NCBI GenBank assembly: GCA_946407975.1
Contig: CAMJQC010000016.1
Span: 1 to 47,046, forward strand
Reading direction: 5' to 3'
Source of the DNA: an uncultured Bacteroidales bacterium
Lineage (GTDB): Bacteria > Bacteroidota > Bacteroidia > Bacteroidales > F082
DNA length: 47,046 bases
Shown in pieces: positions 46,993 to 47,046 of the stretch (position 1 is the first letter of the stretch; each line of letters begins with the position of its first letter). The translations under genes and the position numbers were made by a program. Under the pieces are notes generated by a model. It ran no database searches and was not told where the DNA came from. It saw only the letters and a program-made list of their open reading frames with translations.

Positions 46993-47046
46993 GGTCCGGT
47001 AGTTCAGCTTGGTTAGAATGCCTGCCTGTCACGCAGGAGGTCGCGA
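46993..47046 (+). tRNA. tRNA-Asp(GTC), 3' part cut off by the window end
   Basis: The sequence starts with acceptor GGTCCGG, then D arm GTTCAGC..GAAT, anticodon stem CCTGC/GCAGG with anticodon GTC at 47028-47030 and A at 37. The variable and start of T stem follow; the T loop, 3' acceptor and CCA lie beyond the window. Anticodon GTC reads GAC/GAU (Asp), and its wobble G is the position that queuosine (made by the que operon at 1728-3820) replaces. Confidence 0.93.

Overview
The window is a gene-dense stretch of chromosome from a member of the Bacteroidota, most likely order Bacteroidales. Three things point there. Most transcription units start just downstream of a TAnnTTTG box, the -7 element of Bacteroidota sigma factor. 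Proteins such as DnaA (GNKDHATV in domain IV), the OprO/P-type porin, the paired parvulin chaperones and the lamin-tail lipoprotein look like Bacteroidales versions. Exported proteins carry Bacteroidota-style signal peptides or lipoboxes. I see no insertion sequence, prophage, CRISPR array or other mobile element; this is backbone.

Layout. 1-1643: 3' part of a POT-family peptide transporter, then a terminator. 1702-3820: a four-gene preQ0/preQ1 operon (queF-queC-queD-queE) for the tRNA base queuosine. 3834-7705 (minus): an RsmI-like methyltransferase behind dnaA, then yigZ behind an EamA transporter. 7742-9077: prmC and the RNase P RNA. 9223-14002: a large secreted TPR protein and an outer-membrane beta-barrel. 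14213-16180: gyrB. 16331-24261: a thioester-containing alpha-2-macroglobulin lipoprotein and its partner PBP1C. 24318-29886 (minus): phosphate-type porin, duplicated lamin-tail lipoprotein, two CYTH-type proteins and an SLC13 permease. 30337-32640: guaB and two small genes. 32763-38013: three periplasmic foldase-type proteins and a MoxR ATPase. 38085-41212 (minus): rsfS-ftsH-LUD gene. 41309-46845: KdsC-like phosphatase, maf, surE, a small membrane protein, lpxB and comEC. The window ends inside a tRNA-Asp gene.

How the genes fit together. Much of the window serves the cell envelope: lipid A/Kdo synthesis (kdsC-like, lpxB), outer-membrane protein folding (three SurA-type proteins), peptidoglycan repair and defence (alpha-2-macroglobulin with PBP1C), and outer-membrane channels. 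The least explained unit is the minus-strand cluster at 24318-29962. It combines an anion or phosphate porin, a surface-type lipoprotein with two lamin-tail domains, two proteins of triphosphate-tunnel type and an SLC13 anion transporter. I infer a phosphate or polyphosphate acquisition and handling system, and I consider it the best candidate for an undescribed system here. Two strong intercistronic hairpins (21855-21888 and 27076-27127) may set unequal expression within two operons.
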